From Candidatus Paralachnospira caecorum (lineage in GTDB: Bacteria > Bacillota > Clostridia > Lachnospirales > Lachnospiraceae), in the NCBI GenBank assembly GCA_904379015.1, contig CAJFHG010000003.1:62001-126000 (forward strand): a stretch of DNA of 64,000 nucleotides, read 5' to 3'. The translations under genes were made by a program, and so were the position numbers. Below, piece by piece: positions 52,501 through 61,704 of the stretch. Position 1 is the stretch's first letter, and every line of letters begins with the position of its first letter. Under the pieces are notes generated by a model. That model saw only the letters and a list, made by a program, of their open reading frames with translations, searched no databases and had not been told where the DNA came from.

Positions 52501-54126
52501 CGTGACGATCTCCTCGCGGATGGCGTCGATGGGCGGGTTTGTCACCTGGGCAAAGAGCTGTTTGAAATAATTGAACAGCGGCTGATGCTGCTTTGACAAT
52601 ACCGCCAGGGGACTGTCTGCTCCCATGGAAGACACGGCCTCAGCGCCGTCCCTGGCCATGGGCAGGATCATGGTCCTGTACTGCTCGTAAGTATATCCGT
52701 AGGCCTTCTGAAGCTTTGCCCGCTCCTCCGGCGTGTAGGTCTCCACCTTCTGATTGGGAATCTTCAGGTCCTTCAGTTCCACCAGGTTGCTGTCCAGCCA
52801 TTCGCCGTAGGGCTGTCTGTCGATGTAATGGCTCTTCACCTCTTCGTCGTCGATCAGCTCTCCCTGTACCGTATCCACCAGCAGCATCTTTCCCGGCCGG
52901 AGCCGTTCTTTTTTCAGGATCTTTTCAGGCGGGATATCAAGAGCGCCCACCTCTGAGGCCAGGATCACATAGCCGTCGCTGGTGACATAATAGCGGGACG
53001 GGCGGAGGCCGTTCCGGTCAAGCACCGCCCCCAGAATATCCCCGTCGCTGAACACGATGGAGGCCGGACCGTCCCAGGGCTCCATCATGGTGGCGTAATA
53101 CTGATAGAAATCCTTTTTCTTCTGGCTCATGTATTTGTCGTTGGCCCAGGGCTCCGGAATGGTGATCATCACCGCCAGGGGAAGATCCATGCCGCTCATG
53201 ACCAGAAATTCCAGGGTATTGTCCAGCATGGCCGAATCGGAACCGGACTGGTTCACCACCGGAACCACCTTCAGCATTTCTTCTTTGGTGAACTCCGACT
53301 CCATGTTTTCCTCCCGGGCCACCATTCTGTCCACATTGCCGCGGATCGTATTGATCTCGCCGTTGTGGACGATCATGCGGTAGGGATGCGCCCGCATCCA
53401 GCTGGGGGTGGTGTTGGTGCTGAATCTGGAATGCACCACCGCGATGGCAGATTCATAATCGGGCGACTGGAGATCCGCGAAGAACAGGCGGAGCTGCTTG
53501 ACCAGGAACATGCCCTTATAGACGATGGTCCTGCTGGACAGTGATACCACATAAGTATTGTCATTGCTCTGCTCAAAGACCCGTCTGGCCACATAGAGCT
53601 TTCTGTCAAAATCCAGGCCCGTCTCCACCTCTTCAGGCTTTCTGATAAAGCACTGTTCAATGCAGGGCATGCAGTCCACTGCCTTCTTTCCAAGAATCGA
53701 AGGATTGATGGGAAGGGCTCTCCAGCCCAGGAACTTCATTCCTTCCTTCTCCACAATGATCTCAAACATCTTCTTGGCCTGATTGCGCTGCAGCTCATCC
53801 TGAGGGAAGAAAAACATGCCGACGCCGTATTCTCTTTCCTTTCCAAGGGCAATGCCGCATTCCTCCGCCGCCTTTTTGAAAAATCTGTGGGAAATCTGAA
53901 GCAGGATGCCGACGCCGTCGCCGGTTTTTCCCTCTGCGTCCTTGCCGGCCCTGTGCTCCAGGTTTTCTACGATCCTGAGAGCATTTTCCACTGTCTGATG
54001 GGTTTTAAGACCCTTGATATTGACCACTGCTCCGATTCCGCAGTTATCATGCTCGAAATCCCGGTCATAAAGCCCCGGCAGTCTTTCTTCCGCTGTCTGT
54101 ACTGGTACTGACTGATTTCTGTCCAT
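49540..54126 (-). CDS. gltB: glutamate synthase large subunit
   Basis: 1528 residues, full length. Cys29 in FEHDNCGIGAVV is the expected N-terminal nucleophile after removal of a 28-residue propeptide; the amidotransferase, central, FMN-binding and GXGXG beta-helix domains follow. SEAGVGTVASGVAKAGA and the ligand set CVMMRVCSLDTCPVG mark the FMN and [3Fe-4S] region. It converts glutamine and 2-oxoglutarate to two glutamates. The frame is open to 54345, but the ATG at 54126 has AGGA 8 bases upstream and the family start. The leader holds a terminator, so transcription is probably attenuated. Confidence 0.97.
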   Translation of the reverse strand: MDRNQSVPVQTAEERLPGLYDRDFEHDNCGIGAVVNIKGLKTHQTVENALRIVENLEHRAGKDAEGKTGDGVGILLQISHRFFKKAAEECGIALGKEREYGVGMFFFPQDELQRNQAKKMFEIIVEKEGMKFLGWRALPINPSILGKKAVDCMPCIEQCFIRKPEEVETGLDFDRKLYVARRVFEQSNDNTYVVSLSSRTIVYKGMFLVKQLRLFFADLQSPDYESAIAVVHSRFSTNTTPSWMRAHPYRMIVHNGEINTIRGNVDRMVAREENMESEFTKEEMLKVVPVVNQSGSDSAMLDNTLEFLVMSGMDLPLAVMITIPEPWANDKYMSQKKKDFYQYYATMMEPWDGPASIVFSDGDILGAVLDRNGLRPSRYYVTSDGYVILASEVGALDIPPEKILKKERLRPGKMLLVDTVQGELIDDEEVKSHYIDRQPYGEWLDSNLVELKDLKIPNQKVETYTPEERAKLQKAYGYTYEQYRTMILPMARDGAEAVSSMGADSPLAVLSKQHQPLFNYFKQLFAQVTNPPIDAIREEIVTSTSVYIGCDGNLLREAPENCRMLKVNNPILTNTDLLKIKHMNVPGLKPVVIPIVYYKNTSLEKAIDHLFLEADRAHRNGANILILSDRGIDENHVPIPSLLAVSALQHHLIRTKKRTSVAIILESGEPREVHHFATLLGYGACAINPYLAHESIRYLIDSDMLEKDYYAAVDDYNSAVLHGIVKIASKMGVSTIQSYQGSQIFEAIGISKEVVDKYFTNTVSRVGGITLADIAADVDALHSAAFDPLGLQVDLTLESVGSHKSRAGKEEHLYNPKTIHLLQESTKTGNYEMFKEYSALLHEDDHPMNLRGLLDFNYPKKGVPLEEVESVDSIVKRFKTGAMSYGSISQEAHETLALAMNAIHGKSNTGEGGEALERLDTKGIPGKDRCSAIKQVASARFGVTSRFLVSADEIQIKMAQGAKPGEGGQLPGKKVYPWVAKTRHSTPGVSLISPPPHHDIYSIEDLAQLIYDLKNANKNARISVKLVSEAGVGTVASGVAKAGAQVILISGFDGGTGAAPRNSIYNAGLPWELGLSETHQTLIMNDLRDKVILETDGKLMNGRDVVIAALLGAEEFGFATAPLVTMGCVMMRVCSLDTCPVGIATQNPELRKRFRGKPEYVINFMHFVAQELREYMAKLGVRTVDELVGRTDLLKMKTDLDFDKARTVDLSAILDNPYAGVKLAGYHKKKTYNFELQKTMDERVLVRKLLPALETGQKRSIELDIKNTDRTFGTLFGAEITRHYPEGLPEDTFTVKCNGSGGQSFGAFIPSGLTLEVVGDSNDYFGKGLSGGKLIIYPPASSKFRAEDNIIIGNVALYGATGGKAYINGVAGERFCVRNSGAIAVVEGVGDHGCEYMTGGRVVVLGRTGKNFAAGMSGGIAYVLDESNDLYRRLNREMVSMEVLTNKYDVLELKKMIQDHVANTNSARGKEILDHFGEYLPKFKKIIPYDYKRMLNTIVQMEEKGLSSEQAQIEAFFVNARDEEEGGH

Positions 54127-54282
54127 AGCAAGCTTCCTTTCCTCTCTTTTTGCTGTCATGACACCCGGATCCTTCAGCTGAACCGAAAACGAATCTGCCC
54201 CGGAGCGGCCGTCCGCAGGCTGCGCATCCTGCAAACGTATGCTGGGCCGCAAAGGCAGCAAGACTTCCCATGCAATTGCAAT

Positions 54283-54334
54283 AAAAAAGAGTGCCGGTAC
54301 AATCCGTCTCAAAACGTTCTGTAACCTGGCACTC
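54283..54334 (-). terminator. leader terminator (candidate attenuator) of gltB
   Basis: Between the gltB promoter and start codon the minus strand forms GAGTGCC/GGCACTC extended by a GGTTAC/GTACC pairing, followed by six T at 54283-54288. It lies 160 bases before the gltB start and only about 20 bases after the expected start of transcription. The remaining leader 54127-54282 shows no gene or known riboswitch. Confidence 0.75.
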
Positions 54335-54359
54335 CTTTGTGTCATTTAACTTGTGTTTT

Positions 54360-54388
54360 ATCATACACCGATTTTCCCCATTTGTAAA
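54360..54388 (-). promoter_or_regulatory. promoter of gltBD
   Basis: TTTACA (54383-54388) and TATGAT (54360-54365) on the minus strand, spacer 17 bases. Confidence 0.75.
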
Positions 54389-54526
54389 CAGGAAATTTTT
54401 CTTGTATTGTCAGATAATACGATAATTAAATTAATCAAATCATATTTTCTTTCTTTATATTGAGTTTTCAGGCATAAAAGCCGATTTTTAAACATTTCCA
54501 TCGTCTCCGGCAGATCATTTTCCATG

Positions 54527-54571
54527 AAAAAGCAGGGGAATCTGCGGCTTTTTCTCCACCGATTCCCCTGC
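54527..54571 (-). terminator. intrinsic terminator of ackA
   Basis: An 11-bp stem GCAGGGGAATC and complement with T5 on the minus strand, about 40 bases past the ackA stop. Between it and the gltB promoter (54389-54526) I see only AT-rich DNA. Confidence 0.9.
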
Positions 54572-54610
54572 TGCATATTATTTTCTCTTTTTTCAAAAGT
54601 TAATTCTTTA

Positions 54611-55804
54611 TTATTTTACGAGCGCCACGGTCTCCTGCATGATCGCCAGCTCTTCGTTGGTGGGAACAACCGCCACCAGTTTTGCGGAATCCGCCGCGGA
54701 AATCACCAGCTTCTGTCCGCGGGTGCCGTTCTTCTCCTCGTCGAGCTTGATTCCGAGATATCCCAGATAGCTGCAGACTTTCGCGCGCACGCCGGGATCA
54801 TTTTCGCCAATGCCTGCCGTGAAGGCAATGGCATCCACACCGTTCATGGCCGCCACATAGGAACCAACCGTCTTTGCTACCCGGTAGCTGAAGATATCGA
54901 GGGCGTCCTCAGCCAGCTTGTTGCCTTCATTGGAAGCAGCCTCCAGATCGCGGAAATCGCTGGAAAGGCCCTTTGTCAGGCCGTATACACCAGATTTCTT
55001 ATTCAGGATATTGAGCATCTCACTGACCGTCTTGCCCTCTTTATTGCAGATATATTCCACAACGGCAGGGTCGATGTCGCCGGAACGGGTTCCCATCACA
55101 AGTCCCTCCAATGGTGTCAGGCCCATGCTGGTATCCACACATTTGCTGTCCTTCACGGCGCTGATGGAGGAGCCGTTTCCGAGATGGCACACGATCACCC
55201 TGGAATTGTCGGGATCCAGATTCAGGAATTTGATCGTCTCCTTGGAAACAAAGCTGTGAGAAGTTCCGTGGAAGCCATATTTACGAATGTGATATTTCTC
55301 ATAATATTCATAAGGGATGCCGTACATAAACGCCTTGGTGGGCATGGTCTGATGGAAGGCCGTATCAAACACCGCCACGTTGGGCTTTCCGGGCATCAGT
55401 CTCTGGCATGCATAAATTCCCTTTAAGTTTGCAGGATTATGCAGAGGTCCGAGATCGCAGCACTCCTCGATGACCTTGATCACTTCGTCGTCGATCACGC
55501 AGGACTGTGTGATCTTGGCGCCGCCGTGGAGCACGCGGTGTCCGATCGCGTCCACCTCGTCCAGAGATTTCAGAATGCCGCTCTTTTCATTGACAAGGGC
55601 ATCCAGCACCATCTGGATCGCCTCTGTATGAGTGGGCATGGGAGCTTCTGTTACTTCCTTTTCTCCGCCTGTCGGCTGATAAATCAGACGGCCGTCGATG
55701 CCGATTCTCTCACAGAGACCCTTTGCCTGCACCTGCTCTGTCTCGGAATCGATCACCTGATATTTCAGAGAAGAGCTTCCGCAGTTGATAACCAGTACTT
55801 TCAT
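54611..55804 (-). CDS. ackA: acetate kinase
   Basis: 397 residues of the ASKHA fold: KVLVINCGSSSLKYQVID at the start, HRVLHGG, FDTAFHQTMP, YGFHGTSH, CHLGNGSSI and DTSMGLTPLEGLVMGTRSGD. It makes ATP and acetate from acetyl phosphate, the main energy-yielding step of clostridial fermentation. AGGAGG lies 9 bases before the ATG. The usual neighbour pta is not in the window; the gene is followed by its own terminator. Confidence 0.97.
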   Translation of the reverse strand: MKVLVINCGSSSLKYQVIDSETEQVQAKGLCERIGIDGRLIYQPTGGEKEVTEAPMPTHTEAIQMVLDALVNEKSGILKSLDEVDAIGHRVLHGGAKITQSCVIDDEVIKVIEECCDLGPLHNPANLKGIYACQRLMPGKPNVAVFDTAFHQTMPTKAFMYGIPYEYYEKYHIRKYGFHGTSHSFVSKETIKFLNLDPDNSRVIVCHLGNGSSISAVKDSKCVDTSMGLTPLEGLVMGTRSGDIDPAVVEYICNKEGKTVSEMLNILNKKSGVYGLTKGLSSDFRDLEAASNEGNKLAEDALDIFSYRVAKTVGSYVAAMNGVDAIAFTAGIGENDPGVRAKVCSYLGYLGIKLDEEKNGTRGQKLVISAADSAKLVAVVPTNEELAIMQETVALVK

Positions 55805-55896
55805 GAAATTAATCCTCCTAAATGATATTTCCTTTATTTTTATTCATATAAAAATCACAGGACAAACACACTTTCTATTTTACCGCGTTCCAGCGG

Positions 55897-56538
55897 TCAT
55901 GTAAAGTCTGTTTTTGAGAAAACACAACCGCAGTAGTTCTGGCGGTACAGCCCGAATTCCTTTGAAAGCTCAATAGAACGCTTATATCCGTCCTTCTTTT
56001 TGAAATCCGACGGCAGATAGGCAACGCCGTACTCTTCCGCCAGCGCCTCTCCGATCTCCATCAGCTTTCCGGCGTTTTTCAACGGACTGATGGAAAGGGT
56101 GGTGCAGAAATAGTCATAGCCGCCCGCCCGCGCCAGCGCCGCCGCCTGACGAAGCCGCATTCCATAGCAGCGGAAGCACCTTTCGCCGCCCTCCGGCACC
56201 TGCTCCAGTCCCCTGGCCATTTCATAAAAGACCTCCGGTTCATAAGCGCCTTCCGTAAAATCGATGGGATGAAGGGTTCCCCGCCGGGAAAGCGCTTCTA
56301 TAAACCGCTGCTGCTCCCGCACTCTTTTTCTGTATTCAGCTTCAGGACTGATATTCGGATTATAGTAAAAGACTGTAATGGACAGATAACGGGACAGATA
56401 TTCCAGCACATAGCTGGAACAGGGCGCACAGCAGCTGTGAAGAAACAGCCGTTTCTCTTTTTTCCCCTCTTTTTCTTCCTGTTCCAGCCTTTCCAGCAGT
56501 CTGTCCAGCTCTTTCTGATAGCTTCGCGCACATGCCAT
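55897..56538 (-). CDS. queH: epoxyqueuosine reductase QueH
   Basis: 213 residues of DUF208/QueH. The cysteine set is HSCCAPCSSYVLE near residue 35, ERCFRCYGMRL in the middle and NYCGCVFSK at the C-terminus, the ligands of the [4Fe-4S] cluster and second metal. It reduces epoxyqueuosine to queuosine in tRNA, replacing QueG. AGGAGG lies 8 bases before the ATG. It follows the rpoD terminator; queuosine precursor genes are not in the window. Confidence 0.92.
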   Translation of the reverse strand: MACARSYQKELDRLLERLEQEEKEGKKEKRLFLHSCCAPCSSYVLEYLSRYLSITVFYYNPNISPEAEYRKRVREQQRFIEALSRRGTLHPIDFTEGAYEPEVFYEMARGLEQVPEGGERCFRCYGMRLRQAAALARAGGYDYFCTTLSISPLKNAGKLMEIGEALAEEYGVAYLPSDFKKKDGYKRSIELSKEFGLYRQNYCGCVFSKTDFT

Positions 56539-56565
56539 GTTCCATTCCTCCTGCGGCAGACAGGG

Positions 56566-56600
56566 AAAAAGGCGCCGTCCGGGCCAGGCCGGACAGCGCC
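56566..56600 (-). terminator. intrinsic terminator of rpoD
   Basis: A GC-rich 12-bp stem (GGCGC.GTCCGG with complement) and T5 on the minus strand, 26 bases past the rpoD stop. Confidence 0.88.
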
Positions 56601-56625
56601 TCGATCATTGTCTGCCTATGATCAA

Positions 56626-57753
56626 TCACAGAAAATCTCTGATCCGTTTGCTTCTGACGGGATTCCGGAGCTTTCTCAGGGCCTTGGCCTCGATCTGCCT
56701 GATCCGTTCTCTTGTGACATTGAACTCCTTCCCCACCTCTTCCAGAGTACGGGGATGGCCGTCCTCCAGTCCGAACCGCAGAACGATCACCTGACGCTCT
56801 CTCTCCTTCAGATCCTCAAGAAGCATGTCGATATGCTCTCTGAGCATCACGGACTCCACATTTCCCTCCGGCGTCACGGCATTGCTGTCCGCGACAAAAT
56901 CTCCCAGATTGGAATCATCCTCCTCGCCGATGGGTGTCTCCAGAGAAGCAGGCTCTCTGGCGATCTGCATGATCTCCATCACCTTTTCCTCTGTCATGTC
57001 AAGCGCATCGGCGAGTTCTGTCACCGAAGGCTCATATCCAAGCTCCAGCGTCAGCTTTCTCTGCATCTTGGACATCTTGTTGATGGTCTCCACCATATGT
57101 ACCGGAACACGGATGGTCCTGGCCTGGTCGGCCAGCGCCCTCGTCACCGACTGGCGGATCCACCATGTTGCGTAGGTACTGAGCTTGTACCCCTTTGTAT
57201 AATCGAATTTTTCCACGCCTTTGATCAGGCCCAGATTTCCTTCCTGAACCAGATCCAGAAAGCTCATGCCGCGGCCGGTATAACGCTTCGCGATGCTGAC
57301 TACCAGCCTCAGATTGGCCTCGATCAGACGCTCCTTCGCCACCTGGTCTCCTTCTGCCTTCCGCTTGGCGAGCTTCAGCTCTTCCTCTGCCGTCAGCAGC
57401 GGGACCGTACCGATCTCCTTCAGATACATCCGGACAGGATCCTCTGTCCCGATGCCGTCCAGAAAATCAATGGCATCCAGATCAATATCCTCTTCCTCTT
57501 CTTCATCCAATGGAAACGCGTCATCATCCGCCTCAAGGACCATGTCATCATCAATGGCCAGCTCATTATTCATCACGCGCAGGACGTCAATTCCATTGTT
57601 TTCCAGATATGTGATAATATCCTCAATCTGCTCCACGGTCAGCTCCGTGCCCGCAAAAAAGTCGTTGATATCATTCATATCCAGGGTGGACTTTTTGCTC
57701 TTGCCCAGTTCTACAAGCTTCTGTAAATCTTCCATAAACTTTGCTTTTTCCAC
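56626..57753 (-). CDS. rpoD: primary sigma factor RpoD (SigA)
   Basis: 375 residues. Region 1.1-like N-terminus and an acidic run ([16 protein letters not shown]), then 1.2 ([16 protein letters not shown]), 2 ([20 protein letters not shown] and [19 protein letters not shown]), 3, and 4.2 ([19 protein letters not shown]). The form and size are those of Firmicutes SigA. The start is GTG with AAGGAAG 7-9 bases upstream. The usual upstream neighbour dnaG is absent; here it has its own strong promoter behind a diacylglycerol-kinase-family gene. Confidence 0.97.
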   Translation of the reverse strand: MEKAKFMEDLQKLVELGKSKKSTLDMNDINDFFAGTELTVEQIEDIITYLENNGIDVLRVMNNELAIDDDMVLEADDDAFPLDEEEEEDIDLDAIDFLDGIGTEDPVRMYLKEIGTVPLLTAEEELKLAKRKAEGDQVAKERLIEANLRLVVSIAKRYTGRGMSFLDLVQEGNLGLIKGVEKFDYTKGYKLSTYATWWIRQSVTRALADQARTIRVPVHMVETINKMSKMQRKLTLELGYEPSVTELADALDMTEEKVMEIMQIAREPASLETPIGEEDDSNLGDFVADSNAVTPEGNVESVMLREHIDMLLEDLKERERQVIVLRFGLEDGHPRTLEEVGKEFNVTRERIRQIEAKALRKLRNPVRSKRIRDFL

Positions 57754-57796
57754 TTGTTAACTTCCTTTCGCACACACTACTCCACGCTAATTTTAA

Positions 57797-57825
57797 ATTA
57801 TACAAGCTTTTTCTACAAAAGTAAA
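57797..57825 (-). promoter_or_regulatory. promoter of rpoD
   Basis: TTTACT (57820-57825) and consensus TATAAT (57797-57802) on the minus strand, spacer 17 bases. Confidence 0.75.
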
Positions 57826-57842
57826 GTCCAGATTCTATCAAT

Positions 57843-58754
57843 TTACGACTTTTTTGGAAGCGCATGCGTCATTTTCATGACGTATATCGCCCTGCAGCAG
57901 TTTTCGATGATGACTTCCTTTCTTTTCCCGCCGAATTCACCGTCCAGGACCCATTCTGTGGCTTTCTCAAACCGGAACTTGGCCCGGGAAGCCGTGAAAT
58001 GTCTGACCAGCTTGGACTGGTGCCCATTCTGCAGAAGACTGGCCACCACATCGGGAAGCTGCAGGATATTCTGTGGATTTTCCACCAGCAGCACCTCGAA
58101 CCGGCCGTCGTCCAGCCTGACATTTTTCCCGTTCAGTCCTTTGAATCCCGCGATCTGGTTGGCATTGCTGACCATGCCCACCAGAACGTCTCCCTCGTAG
58201 GAATCCGTATCTGTCTCCATGACAATATGCTGGGCCTTGATGTTGCCCAGACTTTTCGCCGCCTCCAGGATATAGGCCGGATGCCCGAGCACCGCCTTGA
58301 TCTCCCGGGGCGTTTTATAAGGCACGTCTGTGAAGGCGCCGAAGGCCGCCACATACGTAAAATACCGTTCATTGAATTTTCCGATGTCCACGGGACAGGC
58401 CGTGCCCATCACGATGCTTTCCGCGGCCTGGATCATATTTCTCGGTATTTTGTGACTGGCCGCAAAATCATTCGTTGTTCCGGCGGGGATATAGCCGATA
58501 TAGGGGCGTCTTTCCATACCCATGACACCGGACACAACTTCATTGAGTGTCCCGTCTCCCCCACTTCCGACGATCAGATCCATGTCATACCCACGTTCTT
58601 CCACCACCCGCTTTGCGTCCAGCGCCCTCTGGGTCACGTGAACCTCCACATGGTATCCCGCCTTCACAAACACATCCAGAATGTCCATAAGCTTTGTCCG
58701 AATCTGTGCCTTGCCTGACAGGGGATTGAAAACAAACAGCATTTTCTTGTCCAT
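57843..58754 (-). CDS. diacylglycerol kinase family lipid kinase
   Basis: 303 residues. The catalytic-domain motifs are LFVFNPLSGKAQ at the N-terminus, VGSGGDGTLNEVVSG and IPAGTTNDFAAS; the C-terminal half is the beta-sandwich with VRLDDGRFEVLLVENP and WVLDGEFGG. DgkB/YegS-type enzymes phosphorylate lipids such as diacylglycerol; the substrate here is unproven. It has its own promoter and is 90 bases from rpoD. Confidence 0.92.
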   Translation of the reverse strand: MDKKMLFVFNPLSGKAQIRTKLMDILDVFVKAGYHVEVHVTQRALDAKRVVEERGYDMDLIVGSGGDGTLNEVVSGVMGMERRPYIGYIPAGTTNDFAASHKIPRNMIQAAESIVMGTACPVDIGKFNERYFTYVAAFGAFTDVPYKTPREIKAVLGHPAYILEAAKSLGNIKAQHIVMETDTDSYEGDVLVGMVSNANQIAGFKGLNGKNVRLDDGRFEVLLVENPQNILQLPDVVASLLQNGHQSKLVRHFTASRAKFRFEKATEWVLDGEFGGKRKEVIIENCCRAIYVMKMTHALPKKS

Positions 58755-58795
58755 ACGATAATTTCCCCGCCTTTCCCTATAACAAATCTAGGTAG

Positions 58796-58824
58796 ATTCT
58801 ACTCTTTTCCCGCTTTTCAGTCAA
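58796..58824 (-). promoter_or_regulatory. promoter of the lipid kinase gene
   Basis: TTGACT (58819-58824) and TAGAAT (58796-58801) on the minus strand, spacer 17 bases. Confidence 0.7.
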
Positions 58825-58927
58825 TCTTTTCATAAAAATTTTACGATTCGGACAGCCTCAGCCTCTTTGTTTCCCATTTTTTCCCAAACCGGCAGCTGTT
58901 GTGTGCCAGCCGGCCGCGTCCCGCGGC

Positions 58928-59704
58928 TCAGCAGCCTTTCACCGCTTCCTTCATCCGGCGCACATAATCCGCCACCGGTTCCACGCTGTTTTCGCCATAT
59001 TCCGCCACCAGCTTCACAATGGCGCTTCCCACGATGGCCCCGTCGGACAGCGCGGCCATCTTCGCCGCCTGCTCCGGCGTGGAAATGCCGAAGCCCACAG
59101 CGCAGGGAACCTTCGCTTCCTGTCTGGCCAGCTTCACCATCTCTCCGATATCGGCGCCGAGCTCGCTTCTGACTCCGGTCACGCCGAGAGAGGAAACACA
59201 GTAAATAAACCCCTGCGCCTCCTTCGCGATCATAGCAATCCGCTCGTGGGAGGTGGGCGCGATCAGTGAGATCAGATCCACACCGTACTTTTCACACTCC
59301 GGCAGAATTTCCCCCTTCTCCTCAAACGGCAGATCCGGAACGATCAGACCGTCCACGCCTGTCTCCCGGCAGCGCCTGAGGAACCGCTCTTTCCCATAGG
59401 TGTAAATGGGATTGATATAGGTCAGGAACACGAGAGGCGTCTGAGTCCGCTCCCGCACCTTCTCCACCAGGGAAAACAGCTTGTCGGTGGTGCATCCGGC
59501 CGCCAGCGCCCGTTCATTGGCGTCCTGGATCACCACGCCCTCCGCGACCGGATCCGAAAAGGGAACGCCGATTTCAATCAGATCAGCTCCGGCCTCATCC
59601 ATGGCGTAAATCAGCTGTTCCGTCACATCCAGAGTCGGGTCTCCTCCGGTGATAAAAGGAATAAACGCTTTTCCGTTCTCAAATGCATGTCTGATCCTAC
59701 TCAT
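58928..59704 (-). CDS. trpA: tryptophan synthase alpha subunit
   Basis: 258 residues, TIM barrel: [11 protein letters not shown] near the start, catalytic Glu in [16 protein letters not shown], the catalytic Asp in [13 protein letters not shown], and GVTGVRSEL and CAVGFGIS for phosphate binding. It releases indole from indole-glycerol phosphate for TrpB. The ATG at 59704 overlaps trpB by 8 bases. It is the last gene of the operon; a weak CCGGC stem at about 58893-58917 with a short T-run may end the transcript. Confidence 0.97.
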   Translation of the reverse strand: MSRIRHAFENGKAFIPFITGGDPTLDVTEQLIYAMDEAGADLIEIGVPFSDPVAEGVVIQDANERALAAGCTTDKLFSLVEKVRERTQTPLVFLTYINPIYTYGKERFLRRCRETGVDGLIVPDLPFEEKGEILPECEKYGVDLISLIAPTSHERIAMIAKEAQGFIYCVSSLGVTGVRSELGADIGEMVKLARQEAKVPCAVGFGISTPEQAAKMAALSDGAIVGSAIVKLVAEYGENSVEPVADYVRRMKEAVKGC

Positions 59705-60881
59705 AAATCTCAACCCCCCTGTATCTGGCAATCGCCGCTACATCCTTGTCGCCGCGGCCGGAAATGTTAATGACAATGATCTGGTCCCGGTCCATGGACG
59801 GCGCCAGCTTTCTCGCGTAGGCCACCGCATGGGCACTTTCTATGGCCGGTATGATGCCCTCAGTCCTGGAAAGATACTCAAAGGCACTGACCGCTTCCTC
59901 ATCGGTTACGGGCACATACTGAGCCCTTCCTGTCTCGTGGAGCATGGCATGCTCCGGCCCGATCCCCGGATAATCCAGTCCCGCGGAAATGGAATAGACC
60001 GGCGCGATCTGGCCGTATTCATCCTGGCAGAAGAGGGACTTCATGCCATGGAAAATGCCGACGCTGCCGTTGGCGACTGTAGCTGCATTCTTCGGATTGT
60101 CCACGCCCAGCCCCGCGGCCTCGCAGCCGATCAGCTGTACTTCTTTGTCGGGAATGAATTCATAAAACGCGCCCATGGCATTGCTGCCGCCGCCCACACA
60201 GGCAATGACCGCGTCGGGAAGTCTTCCCTCTTTTTCATAAAGCTGTTCCTTGATCTCTTTTCCGATAATCTTCTGAAAATCCCGGACGATCATGGGGAAG
60301 GGATGAGGCCCCATCACGGACCCCAGCACGTAAAGCGTGTCATCCACTCTTCTGGTCCACTCCCGCATGGCCTCGTTGACCGCGTCCTTCAGGGTCATGG
60401 TTCCGCTGGTCACCGGATGAACCTTGGCGCCCAAAAGCTCCATCCGGTATACATTGAGCGCCTGCCGTTCTGTGTCCTCTTTTCCCATATAGATCTCGCA
60501 TTCCATTCCCATGAGCGCCGCCGCCGTGGCCGCCGCCACGCCGTGCTGTCCGGCTCCTGTCTCCGCGATCACCCTTGTTTTCCCCATTTTCTTAGCCAGG
60601 AGCACCTGCCCCAGCACATTATTGATCTTATGGGATCCGGTATGGTTTAAGTCCTCTCTTTTCAGATAAATTTTCGCGCCCCCCAGATCCTTTGTCATTT
60701 TTTCCGCGTAGTAGAGCCGGGACGGACGTCCCGCATAGTCCGCGTAAAGCGCGTTGAGTTCCTTTACAAACTCCGGATCATCTTTATAATGTTTATACGC
60801 GGCATCCAGCTCCTGAACCGCATTCATCAGCGTTTCCGGGATATACTGGCCGCCGTACTGGCCGTATCTTCCTTCTTTCAT
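59697..60881 (-). CDS. trpB: tryptophan synthase beta subunit
   Basis: 394 residues, PLP fold type [16 protein letters not shown] is the family start, the PLP lysine is in [21 protein letters not shown] follows and the phosphate-binding loop is [10 protein letters not shown]. It condenses indole with serine. GGAGGG lies 5-6 bases before the ATG. trpC ends 20 bases upstream, so no trpF lies between, where it is often found. Confidence 0.98.
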   Translation of the reverse strand: MKEGRYGQYGGQYIPETLMNAVQELDAAYKHYKDDPEFVKELNALYADYAGRPSRLYYAEKMTKDLGGAKIYLKREDLNHTGSHKINNVLGQVLLAKKMGKTRVIAETGAGQHGVAAATAAALMGMECEIYMGKEDTERQALNVYRMELLGAKVHPVTSGTMTLKDAVNEAMREWTRRVDDTLYVLGSVMGPHPFPMIVRDFQKIIGKEIKEQLYEKEGRLPDAVIACVGGGSNAMGAFYEFIPDKEVQLIGCEAAGLGVDNPKNAATVANGSVGIFHGMKSLFCQDEYGQIAPVYSISAGLDYPGIGPEHAMLHETGRAQYVPVTDEEAVSAFEYLSRTEGIIPAIESAHAVAYARKLAPSMDRDQIIVINISGRGDKDVAAIARYRGVEIYE

Positions 60882-60901
60882 TGTTTCCCTCCGTTTTGAT
60901 T

Positions 60902-61693
60902 TTATGCTTCTGTTTCTCCCCGCAGCATGCGGAGCATTCCCTTCTTGTCCGGGCTCCTCATGAAGGTCTCTCCGATGAGTACGCCGTTCACCTTCGCCTC
61001 TCTCAGCACCCGGATATCCTCCGCGGTCCTGATGCCGCTTTCCGCCACAAAGAGCACCGTTTCCGGCACCAGGCTCCTCAGTCTTTCGCTGTTATGGATA
61101 TCCACTTCAAATGTCCGCAGATCCCGGTTGTTGACGCCGATCATCCTGGCGCCCGCGTCGAGCGCCATCCGGATCTCATCGCCATCATGGGCCTCCACCA
61201 GAGCGGAAAGGCCGAGCCTGTCGCAGATCTCCAGATACCGGCGCAGCGTGCCGGCATCCAGAAGGGCGCAGATCAGAAGAACGCAGGACGCTCCGATGGT
61301 CTTCGCCTGATAAATCTGATATTCATCCACCGTAAAATCCTTGCGGATCACAGGAATCGACACTTCCTCCGCGATTGCCGCCAGATACTCATTTTTCCCC
61401 AGAAAATACTCCGGCTCCGTCAGAACGGAAATGCAGGACGCGCCCGCGTCTTCGTATTCCCGCGCGATTTCCATATAGGGGAACTCCTCCGCGATGACGC
61501 CCTTCGACGGAGACGCCTTTTTCACCTCACAGATAAAATGAATATCGTTTCCCTTCAGGGCTTCCTCAAAGGGGAATGTCTTTTCTTCCTCCGTCAGGAT
61601 CTCTGCCCGCTCTCTCATGGTTTCTAATGAGATCATTTCTTTTTCCCGTTCTGCCCTGGCCCTTGAGGCCGCTGCCAGCTGATCCAGTATCAT
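60902..61693 (-). CDS. trpC: indole-3-glycerol phosphate synthase
   Basis: 263 residues, TIM barrel with the catalytic lysines and glutamates: [41 protein letters not shown] and [14 protein letters not shown], then VAESGI. It is monofunctional; there is no fused TrpF domain. AGGAGG lies 7 bases before the ATG. It is 12 bases from trpD. Confidence 0.97.
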   Translation of the reverse strand: MILDQLAAASRARAEREKEMISLETMRERAEILTEEEKTFPFEEALKGNDIHFICEVKKASPSKGVIAEEFPYMEIAREYEDAGASCISVLTEPEYFLGKNEYLAAIAEEVSIPVIRKDFTVDEYQIYQAKTIGASCVLLICALLDAGTLRRYLEICDRLGLSALVEAHDGDEIRMALDAGARMIGVNNRDLRTFEVDIHNSERLRSLVPETVLFVAESGIRTAEDIRVLREAKVNGVLIGETFMRSPDKKGMLRMLRGETEA

Positions 61694-61704
61694 CCGTTTT
61701 CCTC

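Noticed and set aside
54065-54364. Open frame of 99 codons in the gltB leader
   Set aside because: It overlaps the attenuator and the start of gltB in another frame; no Shine-Dalgarno site and cysteine-rich random composition.
58890-58925. Strong terminator of the trp operon
   Set aside because: The CCGGC stem is short with mismatches and followed by a broken T-run, so I did not list it as a feature.
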